Assembly: GCA_030447385.1 (NCBI GenBank)
Contig: JAUJOY010000001.1
Span: 918,930 to 982,929, forward strand
Source: Mycobacteriales bacterium
Lineage (GTDB): Bacteria; Actinomycetota; Actinomycetes; Mycobacteriales; SCTD01
Length of the DNA stretch: 64,000 nucleotides
Direction of reading: 5' to 3'
Positions 8,885 to 16,346 of this stretch are shown here, piece by piece (positions within the stretch are counted from its first letter, which is position 1; every line of letters starts with the position of its first letter). Both the position numbers and the translations under genes were made by a program. The notes beneath the pieces were generated by a model. That model was not told the origin of the DNA, did no database searches, and saw only the letters and a program-made list of their open reading frames with translations.

Positions 8885-9814
8885 GTGACCGCCCCGGCTG
8901 CGCTGCGCCCCGACGCCGTGACGGTCTGGCGGCCAGCCGCTCCCGTGGACGTCGCGCGCACGCTGGCGCCGCTGCGCCGGGGCGGCACCGACCCGACGCA
9001 CCGCTCGTGCGGCGGGGTGGTCTGGCGGACGACGCTCCTGCCGTCCGGCGCCGCGACCTACCGGATCTCCCAGCGCGGGCTGCGCGAGATCTCCGTCGCG
9101 GCATGGGGCCCCGGGGCCGCCGAGATCGTCGCCGGGCTCCCCGACCTCCTCGGGGCCCGCGACGACGCGGACGGCTTCGACGCCCGCCATCCGCTGCTCG
9201 TGCGCAGCGCCGCACTCCACCCCGGCCTGCGCGTGCCCCGGACCGGTCGCGTGGTGGAGGCGCTCGTACCCGCGGTCCTCGAGCAGAAGGTCACCGGCCG
9301 AGAGGCCCGGGCATCCTTCCACCGCCTCGTCCTGCAGTACGGCGCTCCGGCACCCGGGCCGGCCCCTGAGGGGATGCGCCTACCCCCCTCGGCGGCCACC
9401 TGGCGGCGGATCCCGTCGTGGGAGTGGCACCGCGCCGGTGTCGGTCCGCAGCGCGCGCGCACCCTGTGCTGCGCGCTGCAGGACGCCGAAGGGCTCGAGC
9501 GGCTCGCGTTCCTCAGCCACGCCGAGGCCGTCCGTCGACTCTGCGCCCTGCCCGGCATCGGGCCGTGGACCGCGGCGGAGGTCGCCCAGCGGGCCCTCGG
9601 TGACACCGACGCCCTGAGCGTGGGCGACTACCACCTCTCGCAGTTCGTGGGCTGGGCGCTGGTCGGGCGCCCGCTCGGCGACGAGGCGATGGTCGCGCTG
9701 CTCGAGCCGTGGCGCCCGCACCGCTACCGGGTCGTACGCCTGCTCGAGTGCAGCGGGTTCGCCTCCCCGCGCTTCGGGCCGAGGGCGACGATCCAGGACC
9801 ATCGCCACCACTAG
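8885..9814 (+). CDS. DNA-3-methyladenine glycosylase family protein (AlkA-like)
   Basis: 309 residues of the HhH-GPD superfamily. The helix-hairpin-helix LPGIGPWTAAEVAQRA lies near residue 220, and the catalytic aspartate is in SVGDYHL (about D248), matching the AlkA layout. An N-terminal beta-rich region of about 100 residues resembles the AlkA N-domain. The predicted role is removal of alkylated purines in base-excision repair. No Cys-rich iron-sulfur motif is present. The GTG start has CAGAAT exactly six bases upstream (8873-8878) and no clear ribosome site, so the mRNA is probably leaderless. Confidence 0.82.
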   Translation: MTAPAALRPDAVTVWRPAAPVDVARTLAPLRRGGTDPTHRSCGGVVWRTTLLPSGAATYRISQRGLREISVAAWGPGAAEIVAGLPDLLGARDDADGFDARHPLLVRSAALHPGLRVPRTGRVVEALVPAVLEQKVTGREARASFHRLVLQYGAPAPGPAPEGMRLPPSAATWRRIPSWEWHRAGVGPQRARTLCCALQDAEGLERLAFLSHAEAVRRLCALPGIGPWTAAEVAQRALGDTDALSVGDYHLSQFVGWALVGRPLGDEAMVALLEPWRPHRYRVVRLLECSGFASPRFGPRATIQDHRHH

Positions 9815-9839
9815 CCCCTCATGGTGCACACTCCGACCC

Positions 9840-10106
9840 ATGGCGCAGAACCCGTTCGACGACCCGGGCCTTCGGGCCAGCATGTCGCGCTACCTGTCGG
9901 CCGCAACCGCGCTGGAGGAAGCCGCCGAGCTCGGCGGTGAGGCGCGCGACCTCGTGGACCTGGCCGAGGCCAAGGCGCTGTCCGGCCTGATGCTGCGCAA
10001 ACGCCTCGGCGAGCTGGGCTGGTCCCCACCGGCCGGGTCCAGTGCCCTCGCCCCTCGGGACGGCCACATCAGGGACGGCCAGACCCGGGATGTCCTGCAG
10101 CCGTAG
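9840..10106 (+). CDS. small hypothetical protein
   Basis: 88 residues, predicted soluble and largely helical (SAATALEEAAELGGEARDLVDLAEAKAL), with a polar tail. No domain was recognised. Support comes from G/C-rich third codon positions and a CACACT hexamer (9827-9832) seven bases before the ATG, matching the leaderless signature seen elsewhere in this window. It sits in the 3' flank of the glycosylase gene and converges on fbiB. Confidence 0.55.
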   Translation: MAQNPFDDPGLRASMSRYLSAATALEEAAELGGEARDLVDLAEAKALSGLMLRKRLGELGWSPPAGSSALAPRDGHIRDGQTRDVLQP

Positions 10107-10133
10107 GCACGCTGCCGGCGGCTCGGGAGAGGC

Positions 10134-11432
10134 TCAGAGCACCCGGCAGTAGTCGCCGGCCTCGCGCGGCTCCCGCTCCACGGGGGCTGCCGCCGGCTCG
10201 CCCACCGCGACGGCGCCCATCGGCTCCCACGAGCGGTCGAGGCCGAGCACGTCGCGTACGACGTCCGGGCAGAACAGCGTGCTGCCCACCCACGCGCTGC
10301 CCAGCCCCTCGGCGGCGAGCTGCACGAGCAGATTCTCGATGGCCGCGCCCATGGACAGCAGGAACATCCGCTCCTCACCCTGCGCCCGCCGGACGTCCGG
10401 GTAGTCGTGGGCGCCGGAGCGCACGAGGCAGGGCACCAGCAGGTACGGGGCCGCCCGCAGCACGTCGCCGCGCCGCAGCCGGGACGCGACCGCCGCTTCG
10501 TCGAGGCCGTCCGCCCGCAGGTCCTCCGCCCACCGCCGTGCCATGGCCTTGAGCAGGGCCGCCCTCCGCTGCTCCACGAGCACGAAGCGCCACGGCGTCG
10601 TGGAGTGCGGGGCAGGTGCGGTCAGGGCCGCGGTGACGGCCCGCAGGATGACCTGCCGGTCGACCGGGCGCGGCCCGAAGCGGCGGACCGTACGCCGCGC
10701 TGCCACCGCCTGCTGCGCGGCCTCCGCGGTCCCCGTCCGGAACCAGTCCTGCTCCGGCGGCCGGACCAGCGCGGCGGCGCTGCGCCCGTCGTCGGGCACC
10801 GCCAGCCCGCGCACGACCGCCACGGGGATCCCGGCCGCCTTGCCCTTCACCAGCTCGGCCGCCGCCGCGAGCTCGTCGGCGACCGCGATCTCGGTGACCT
10901 CGAGCAGGGCGCCGTGGGTGTCCCGGGTGCCGCGGGCGTCGCGCAGCGGCGCCAGTCCGGCCACGCCCAGCGCGAGGTCCACCTGCCCGGTCCGCCACGG
11001 CCGTCCCGCGGTGTCGCTCACGACCACGGCCACGCGGGCGCCACTGAGCACCGCCAGCCGGTCCCGCATCGCGCGGGCGCTCGCATCCGGGTCCGCCGGC
11101 AGCAGGGCGACCTCGTCCGGCCGCACGTTGCTCGCGTCGACCCCCGCGGCCGCCAGCACCATCCCGTGCCGGTTCTGGGCGATCACGGTGGAGCCGCGAC
11201 GGGCCACGACGCGTACGGTCTCGTCCGCGATCGCCCGCTGCCTCGCGGCCTCCCGGTCCGCCCCCTCCGGCACGCTCACCAGCCGCCCCTCGGCCTTGCT
11301 CAGCACCTTGCTGGTGACGACGACGACGTCACCGTCCTGGAGCCGGATGGCGCCGGCGACGAGGGCGGCGACGTCGTCGCCCGGCCGCACCTCCGGCAGC
11401 CCCTCCACACCGATCACCCGGTAGTCAGGCAC
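10134..11432 (-). CDS. fbiB: coenzyme F420-0:L-glutamate ligase FbiB
   Basis: 432 residues with two domains. The N-terminal CofE-type ligase (about 1-245, GDVVVVTSKVLSKAEGRLV and VVVSDTAGRPWRTGQ) adds the gamma-linked glutamate tail to F420-0. The C-terminal nitroreductase-fold domain (about 250-432) is the actinobacterial fusion that reduces dehydro-F420-0 using FMN. The GTG start overlaps the fbiA stop by eight bases. It is the last gene of an xdhC-like/fbiA/fbiB operon and corresponds to M. tuberculosis Rv3262. Confidence 0.94.
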   Translation of the reverse strand: MPDYRVIGVEGLPEVRPGDDVAALVAGAIRLQDGDVVVVTSKVLSKAEGRLVSVPEGADREAARQRAIADETVRVVARRGSTVIAQNRHGMVLAAAGVDASNVRPDEVALLPADPDASARAMRDRLAVLSGARVAVVVSDTAGRPWRTGQVDLALGVAGLAPLRDARGTRDTHGALLEVTEIAVADELAAAAELVKGKAAGIPVAVVRGLAVPDDGRSAAALVRPPEQDWFRTGTAEAAQQAVAARRTVRRFGPRPVDRQVILRAVTAALTAPAPHSTTPWRFVLVEQRRAALLKAMARRWAEDLRADGLDEAAVASRLRRGDVLRAAPYLLVPCLVRSGAHDYPDVRRAQGEERMFLLSMGAAIENLLVQLAAEGLGSAWVGSTLFCPDVVRDVLGLDRSWEPMGAVAVGEPAAAPVEREPREAGDYCRVL

Positions 11433-12354
11433 CGGCCAGCTCCAGCGCAGCCCGGGCCATGGCGGTCGTGGCTGCCAGGTCGCTCATGAGCAGCGGTACG
11501 GCGCGTACCCGCACGCCCGGCACGGTCGCCCCGGCGTCGGCGGTGTCCACGAGCCAGGCGTCCAGCAGGTCAGGGCCGTAGTTCCGGCCGACCGCCTCTG
11601 CGCTCGTCTCGACGCCGATCGCGGTCAGGCAGGCATCGGCCATGCCCCGCACCGGGGCCCCCCCGACGATGGGGGACACCCCCACCACCGGGCGGGCGGC
11701 CAGCGCGGCCGCGATCCCGGGGACCTGCAGGATCGTGCCGATGCTCACGACCGGGTTGCTCGGCGGGAGCAGCACGACGTCGGCCGCAGCGATCGCCTCC
11801 AGCACGCCCGGCGCCGGTGCCGAGCTCTCGGCACCGACCGCGACGATGGCCGTCGCGGGAAGCGCCGCCCGGTGCCGCACCCACCACTCCTGGAAGTGCA
11901 GGACCCGCTCGCCGCTGTCGGTGCGCACCCGCACGTGCGTCTCCACGCGGTCGTCACTCATCGGCAGGAGCGCCGCGCCGGGCTGCCAGCGCACGCAGAG
12001 GGCGGCGGTCACCTGGGACAGGGGGAACCCCGCGTCGAGCATCTGCCGGCGTACGAGATGGGTGGCGAGGTCGCGGTCACCGAGCCCGAACCAGGCGGCC
12101 GGCGCGTCGTAGGCCTCGAGCTCGCCCCTCGCCACGAAGGTCTCGTCCTGCCGGCCCCAGCCGCGCTGCTCGTCGATCGCCCCGCCGAGGGTGTACATCA
12201 CCGTGTCGAGGTCCGGGCAGATGCGCAGGCCGTACAGCGTGATGTCGTCGCCGGTGTTCACGACGACGGTGAGCTCGGCGTCGGGCGCCGCGGCCTGCAC
12301 GCCGCGCAGGAAGCGGGCGCCGCCGATGCCGCCGGCGAGGGCGACGATCCTCAC
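11425..12354 (-). CDS. fbiA: 2-phospho-L-lactate/enolpyruvyl transferase FbiA (CofD family)
   Basis: 309 residues. Transfers the guanosine-activated C3 acid to FO, making (dehydro-)F420-0. The N-terminal substrate-binding loop GGIGGARFLRGVQAA is followed by NTGDDITLYGLRICPDLDTV, which is diagnostic for CofD. The GTG start overlaps the stop of the upstream xdhC-like gene by four bases (GTGA), and its own stop overlaps fbiB, so all three proteins should be translationally coupled. It is orthologous by motif and position to M. tuberculosis Rv3261. Confidence 0.94.
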   Translation of the reverse strand: MRIVALAGGIGGARFLRGVQAAAPDAELTVVVNTGDDITLYGLRICPDLDTVMYTLGGAIDEQRGWGRQDETFVARGELEAYDAPAAWFGLGDRDLATHLVRRQMLDAGFPLSQVTAALCVRWQPGAALLPMSDDRVETHVRVRTDSGERVLHFQEWWVRHRAALPATAIVAVGAESSAPAPGVLEAIAAADVVLLPPSNPVVSIGTILQVPGIAAALAARPVVGVSPIVGGAPVRGMADACLTAIGVETSAEAVGRNYGPDLLDAWLVDTADAGATVPGVRVRAVPLLMSDLAATTAMARAALELAGA

Positions 12355-12878
12355 GGAGGCGCCTGGTAGGTCCCACCGCTACGGCCGGACCGGTCGGCCA
12401 GCAGGCCGGCCACCGTGGCGACGGCGATCTCGGCCGGGGAGCGCGAGCCGATGTCGAGCCCGATCGGGCGGTGCACGCGCGCGACAACCTCCGGTGCCAC
12501 CCCCCGGGCGGCCAGCGCGGCGACGTGCGGCGCGGTGTGCCGCGGGCTGCCCATGACGCCGACCCAGCGGGCCGGGAGCGCCAGGACCTCGGCGAGCACG
12601 TCCCCGAGCTCGGGCCGGTCGTGGTCGGTGACGACGACGTCGGTGGCGCCGTCGATGCCCGCCTCCGCCGCCGAGCCGACCAGGAGGACGCCGGCCAGCC
12701 CGGAGACGGGGTCGAGGAGCACGCAGTCGTAGCCCACGTGCGCCGCGAGGTGGACCAGCTGCTGCGCGACCGGCGACGCGAACACGGCGACGAGGCGGCG
12801 CTCGCCCGTAGGTGCCGGCACCTGCCCGTGCGCCATGGCGCAGGCGATGTCGTGCTCGTGCTCGTGCGGGGAGGCCAT
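12351..12878 (-). CDS. XdhC/CoxI-family protein (Rossmann domain)
   Basis: 175 residues. The C-terminal XdhC_C Rossmann domain is recognisable from DPVSGLAG, VVVTDHDRPELGD, WVGVMGSPRHTAPH and the closing HRPIGLDIGSRSPAEIAVA. XdhC proteins insert sulfurated molybdenum cofactor into xanthine dehydrogenase-like enzymes, but no such enzyme is in the window. The N-terminal XdhC_CoxI domain is missing, as in many actinobacterial short forms. It is the first gene of the F420 operon. CAGACT lies six bases before the ATG, suggesting a leaderless mRNA. A role linked to F420 rather than molybdenum is possible but unproven. Confidence 0.8.
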   Translation of the reverse strand: MASPHEHEHDIACAMAHGQVPAPTGERRLVAVFASPVAQQLVHLAAHVGYDCVLLDPVSGLAGVLLVGSAAEAGIDGATDVVVTDHDRPELGDVLAEVLALPARWVGVMGSPRHTAPHVAALAARGVAPEVVARVHRPIGLDIGSRSPAEIAVATVAGLLADRSGRSGGTYQAPP

Positions 12879-12917
12879 GGCAGCAGTCTGCCCTGCCCCT
12901 CCTCACCTCCTCCTTGC

Positions 12918-12984
12918 GCTGATCATGGGGTTGTTGCTGATCCACCACGCTCAGGCGGTGAGCAGGAGCTCCCTGATCAGCGGG
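12918..12984. repeat. TGATC-rich intergenic repeat element
   Basis: Three TGATC(A) cores occur within 67 bases. Two sit in matching GCTGATC contexts 18 bases apart with ATGGGGTTGTT between them. The third (CTGATCAGCGG) includes the stop codon of the LVIVD protein gene. The segment is less G/C-rich than its surroundings. It may belong to a dispersed intergenic repeat family; only one copy is in this window, so that is inference. Confidence 0.4.
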
Positions 12985-14536
12985 GAAGGGGTACGCGGCG
13001 GCGCAGCAGCAGTGCGTGCAGCCCGACGGCCAGCACGGCCGCCAGCAGACCGGTGCCGACGACTGCCTGCGTCATGGAGGAGGCCGCCGGAGGCCGGTAG
13101 GCCGGGGTCGAGCCGACGACGGCGAGGGGAAGCGTCGAGTCCGTCTCCTCCGCCGACTTGCCCGGCAGCGTGACCTCGTAGACGTCGATGCCGCGGACGG
13201 CGTCGGCGGTGTAGACGATGTTGGTCTTCTTCCCCTGCATCCGGCCGTTCTTGTTGTACGAGGGCACCCAGTAGGCGTCCCAGACCTCGGTGGCACCGCT
13301 GGTCGCGTAGCCGATCTGCGTGATGTTCGCCGCGTCGTTCACGTCCAGGATGCGCAGGCCGGCGCCGTAGAACCCCTGCGCCACGAAGCCGCCCTGGTGC
13401 ACGTCGAACCAGTGCGCGGAGCAGAAGCCCGCCACGGGAGTGGTCAGGCCGCCGCCGAAGTCCGAGATCGTCTTGGCGTCGAGCGGGACCACGGCCTCCG
13501 GCGTGCCGTCCAGCCGCTTGATGTGCCAGGTCTGGGTACTGCCCGCCTTGTCGCAGGCGATCTCGTCGCCGTTGTTGAAGTAGTCCTCCTCGGTGACCAC
13601 GAGCACGTTGCCGTTCGCGATCGAGGGGAGCGCGTCCGGGCGGAACGCCGCGGCGTTGGGCTGCATGGAGTTGTGCAGGATGAAGTCGTTGAGGGGTGTC
13701 GTCCTCCCCGCGGGGCCCGTCGTGGTGAGCGCCTTCGGAGCCGTGGGAACCGTCACGTCGAAGGCCGCCGCGCCGCCGGACCCGGTGTGCCAGCCGATCC
13801 GGCGCTCGCCGATGGTGACGAAGTCCCAGTAGTGTCCGGCGCCCCGGGTGAACACCCCGTTCGGCTCGGCGGCCGGCGAGGGAACCCGGGCCACCACCTC
13901 CTTCGGGGCGTCGAGGTCGCTCAGGTCGAGGATCGAGAAGTCACCAGCAGGCTTGGCCCGCGTCCCGTTGCCGGCGGTGTAGGCGTAGGTGCAGTCCTGC
14001 TGGCTCAGGCACTGCACGGTGTGCGCGCTGGTGGTCGTCTTGACCCGGCCCCGGATCCTCGGGTCGTCGGGGTTCGTGACGTCCACGATCGCGACCTCGG
14101 GCCCGTCGTCCACGTTGACGTGCGTCGGGTCCTCGGGCGAGGCCTGGTACAGGTCGATGCCGGCGAGCACGAAGCGGGTGGTCGTGCCGTTCACGGTCCG
14201 CTCGCCGTAGGTCATCGCCTCGTTCTCGAACAGGGCGTTGACCAGCGTGCCGCGCGGCCTGGGCGCCCGGGGGTCGCTGATGTCCAGCACCGAGATCGTG
14301 TCCAGGCTCGAGACGTACGCGAACGGCGCCGAGGGCGAGAACTCCATCGAGATCGCCTGGGTCTCGGGGATGTTGGCCAGCAGCGCGACGTTGGGGCTGG
14401 TCACCACCGGCAGCCCGGAGCTGACGGTGCCCGCCGTTCCGGCAGGGCCCGTCCCGTGCGCGAAGGCAGCCGGTGCGCTGCTGACGGACAGGGCGAGGGC
14501 CACAGGTGCAGCGGCGAGAACCGTGACACGACGCAT
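12977..14536 (-). CDS. secreted LVIVD-repeat protein with C-terminal membrane anchor
   Basis: 519 residues from the ATG at 14536, chosen over the ATG two codons earlier because GTAGGG sits at the right distance. A signal peptide (RRVTVLAAAPVALALSVSSA, cleavage near AFA-HG) is followed by beta-propeller-like repeats with motifs such as DISVLDISDPRAPR, VAIVDVTNPDDPRI and ILDVNDAANITQIG, as in LVIVD-repeat proteins. A single transmembrane segment (TGLLAAVLAVGLHALLL) and a basic tail (RRRVPLPR) end the protein, so it should be anchored with the propeller outside. There is no LPxTG sortase motif. The function is unknown. It is alone on its strand, with 108 bases of upstream intergenic DNA. Confidence 0.75.
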   Translation of the reverse strand: MRRVTVLAAAPVALALSVSSAPAAFAHGTGPAGTAGTVSSGLPVVTSPNVALLANIPETQAISMEFSPSAPFAYVSSLDTISVLDISDPRAPRPRGTLVNALFENEAMTYGERTVNGTTTRFVLAGIDLYQASPEDPTHVNVDDGPEVAIVDVTNPDDPRIRGRVKTTTSAHTVQCLSQQDCTYAYTAGNGTRAKPAGDFSILDLSDLDAPKEVVARVPSPAAEPNGVFTRGAGHYWDFVTIGERRIGWHTGSGGAAAFDVTVPTAPKALTTTGPAGRTTPLNDFILHNSMQPNAAAFRPDALPSIANGNVLVVTEEDYFNNGDEIACDKAGSTQTWHIKRLDGTPEAVVPLDAKTISDFGGGLTTPVAGFCSAHWFDVHQGGFVAQGFYGAGLRILDVNDAANITQIGYATSGATEVWDAYWVPSYNKNGRMQGKKTNIVYTADAVRGIDVYEVTLPGKSAEETDSTLPLAVVGSTPAYRPPAASSMTQAVVGTGLLAAVLAVGLHALLLRRRVPLPR

Positions 14537-14644
14537 GAGCATCCCTACGGTCGAGGTCGGCGGTCGAAGAGTGATTCTCCGTTAACGGTCCTTCTCCTGC
14601 GTTACCCCGGGTGCGGAAGTCCTTACCCCCGTCGGCGCAGAGCC

Positions 14645-15304
14645 TCAGGGCTTCCGCGCGCGTTCCGTCCGAGCCGGACCCACGTGTACCCGCAGCCAGT
14701 CGTTCAGCGGCGTGACGGCCCGCCAGGCGCCGGCCACCACCTGCGCGGCCTGCGCCGTGTGCAGCCACTCGCCCGGCTCGAACCGGCGGTAGGCGAACAG
14801 CGTCTTGAGGGTCAGCAGGTCGGCCCGGGGGTGGTCGGCGCCGAACTCCGCCGGGACACGCTTCAGCCGCTCACCCTCGATCGTGAACCCGGCTGGGCGA
14901 AGGGTCGCGAGGATGTCGACGAGGGCGGTGCCGGCTGCGTCCTCGGCGGCCGCCGCCCGGAGCCGCCGGGCCTGGTCGGTGGTCAGCCCGTGCGCGCCCC
15001 CGGCGACCATCAGGCCCTCCGCGGACACCTGCACGTAGCGCCCGCCCTGCACGTCGTCACCGAGCGCCGCCGCCGCAGCGGTCTTGTACGGGGTCTTGTC
15101 CTTGCTGAACCGGACGTCGCGGTAGGGGCGGAAGAGCTTGGCCTGCCCGAACTCGGGCGCCAGGCTTGCCAGGAGGGCCAGCATCGGCCCCTTCACGGCC
15201 TCCTCGTAGATCACCTTGTGGTCGTTCCAGTAGGCCTTGCTGTTGTCCGCCACCAGGCCCTCGTAGAAGTCGAGCGCCTGCTCGGGGAAGCCCTCGAACG
15301 CCAT
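14645..15304 (-). CDS. DUF2461 / TIGR02453 family protein
   Basis: 219 residues from the ATG at 15304 (MAFEGFPEQALDFYEGL). The family signature KAYWNDHKVIYEEAVKGPM and the RDVRFSKDKTPYKT block are clear. The family is widespread and conserved but biochemically uncharacterised; nothing in this copy adds a function. The start has CATTGT seven bases upstream and no ribosome site. The open frame extends 38 codons further upstream but would overlap the divergent lipoprotein gene. Confidence 0.85.
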   Translation of the reverse strand: MAFEGFPEQALDFYEGLVADNSKAYWNDHKVIYEEAVKGPMLALLASLAPEFGQAKLFRPYRDVRFSKDKTPYKTAAAAALGDDVQGGRYVQVSAEGLMVAGGAHGLTTDQARRLRAAAAEDAAGTALVDILATLRPAGFTIEGERLKRVPAEFGADHPRADLLTLKTLFAYRRFEPGEWLHTAQAAQVVAGAWRAVTPLNDWLRVHVGPARTERARKP

Positions 15305-15330
15305 GGCGCAGACAATGCCAGGCTGGCAGG
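15305..15330. promoter_or_regulatory. 26-bp divergent intergenic region with two back-to-back -10 boxes
   Basis: The minus-strand gene starts at 15304 and has CATTGT (complement of 15312-15317) seven bases away. The plus-strand gene starts at 15331 and has CAGGCT (15319-15324) six bases away. The two hexamers are separated by one base. If both are used, each mRNA is leaderless and each -35 region lies inside the opposite gene's coding sequence. Confidence 0.5.
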
Positions 15331-16254
15331 GTGCGCCGTCCCCTCCTGCTGGCTGTCGCCGCGGTGCTGCTGACCGGCTGCGGCGCTCCGGGCAGCCCGC
15401 CGGCTGCTGCCCCCGCACTCACCGGAGCCGCCGCCCCGCCTGCGCCTGCACCCGCACCCGCCGCTCCCGCACCGGCGGCTCTGCCGCCCGCCCCGCCACC
15501 GCCGCCGGACGCGACGCAGTCGACCGCCCCGGTCCCGTCATCCCCTGGCGCCGACCCGTCGTGGGTGCTCGGGGCGGTCCCGCTCCCGCTGCGGGCGGAC
15601 GGCTTCGGGCAGGTGCGGGAGACGCCGTCGGCCCTGCGGGACCGTCGCCTGACCCTGCCCGGCACCCTGCCCCCGCCGGACGGCCGGTTCCAGTCCACTG
15701 TCACCCCGATCACCGCGGCCGTCCGCTCGCGCATGGGCACGTCGTGGTTCCCCGGCTGCCCGGTGGGCCTGGCGGACCTGCGCTACCTCACCGTCTCCTT
15801 CCGCGGCTTCGACGGGGCGGCGCACACCGGTGAGCTCGTGGTCTCCGCCGCGGTGGCCGAGGACGTGGTCGAGGTGTTCCGCCGCCTGTTCGCGGCGGAC
15901 TTCCCGATCGAGCAGATGCGCCTGGTGACGACGGCCGACCTCGAGGCGGCCCCCACCGGTGACGGCAACAACACCGCCTCCTACGTCTGTCGCAAGGCGC
16001 GTGGGCAGTCGACCTGGTCGCAGCACGCGTACGGGCTCGCCGTCGACGTCAACCCCTTCCACAACCCGCTGGTGAAGCGCGATCTGGTCCTTCCGGAGCT
16101 GGCCGGCGCCTACGCCGACCGCGGCCGGATCCGGCCAGGGATGCACCTCCCGGGAGGAGCAGCCGTACGTGCCTTCGCCGCCGTCGGCTGGGGCTGGGGC
16201 GGCAGCTGGCGCGGCAGCAAGGACTACATGCACTTCAGTGCGACCGGGAGATGA
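15331..16254 (+). CDS. M15-family D-alanyl-D-alanine carboxypeptidase-like lipoprotein
   Basis: 307 residues from the GTG at 15331. A lipoprotein signal ends in LLTG-C17, followed by an Ala/Pro-rich linker (about 18-60). The C-terminal domain has the M15 zinc-ligand motifs SQHAYGLAVDVN and, 50-60 residues later, KDYMHFS, with the catalytic acid expected just before the final His. Predicted to act outside the membrane on peptidoglycan stem peptides. No ribosome site is present; CAGGCT lies six bases upstream. Earlier starts in this frame would fall inside the divergent DUF2461 gene and destroy the signal peptide. Confidence 0.8.
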   Translation: MRRPLLLAVAAVLLTGCGAPGSPPAAAPALTGAAAPPAPAPAPAAPAPAALPPAPPPPPDATQSTAPVPSSPGADPSWVLGAVPLPLRADGFGQVRETPSALRDRRLTLPGTLPPPDGRFQSTVTPITAAVRSRMGTSWFPGCPVGLADLRYLTVSFRGFDGAAHTGELVVSAAVAEDVVEVFRRLFAADFPIEQMRLVTTADLEAAPTGDGNNTASYVCRKARGQSTWSQHAYGLAVDVNPFHNPLVKRDLVLPELAGAYADRGRIRPGMHLPGGAAVRAFAAVGWGWGGSWRGSKDYMHFSATGR

Positions 16255-16334
16255 CCCGCCCGGCAGCTCGCAGATCCCGAAAGAGGCTGCGCTGCAAGCG
16301 CTTCGCCCACACCTGCTCCTCCTCGACGGCAGCG

Positions 16335-16340
16335 TAGGGT
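16335..16340 (+). promoter_or_regulatory. -10 box (TAGGGT) of leaderless fbiC
   Basis: TAGGGT is followed by six bases and then the GTG start, placing transcription initiation at the start codon. No convincing -35 box is visible, which is common in actinobacteria. Confidence 0.5.
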
Positions 16341-16346
16341 CGAGGG

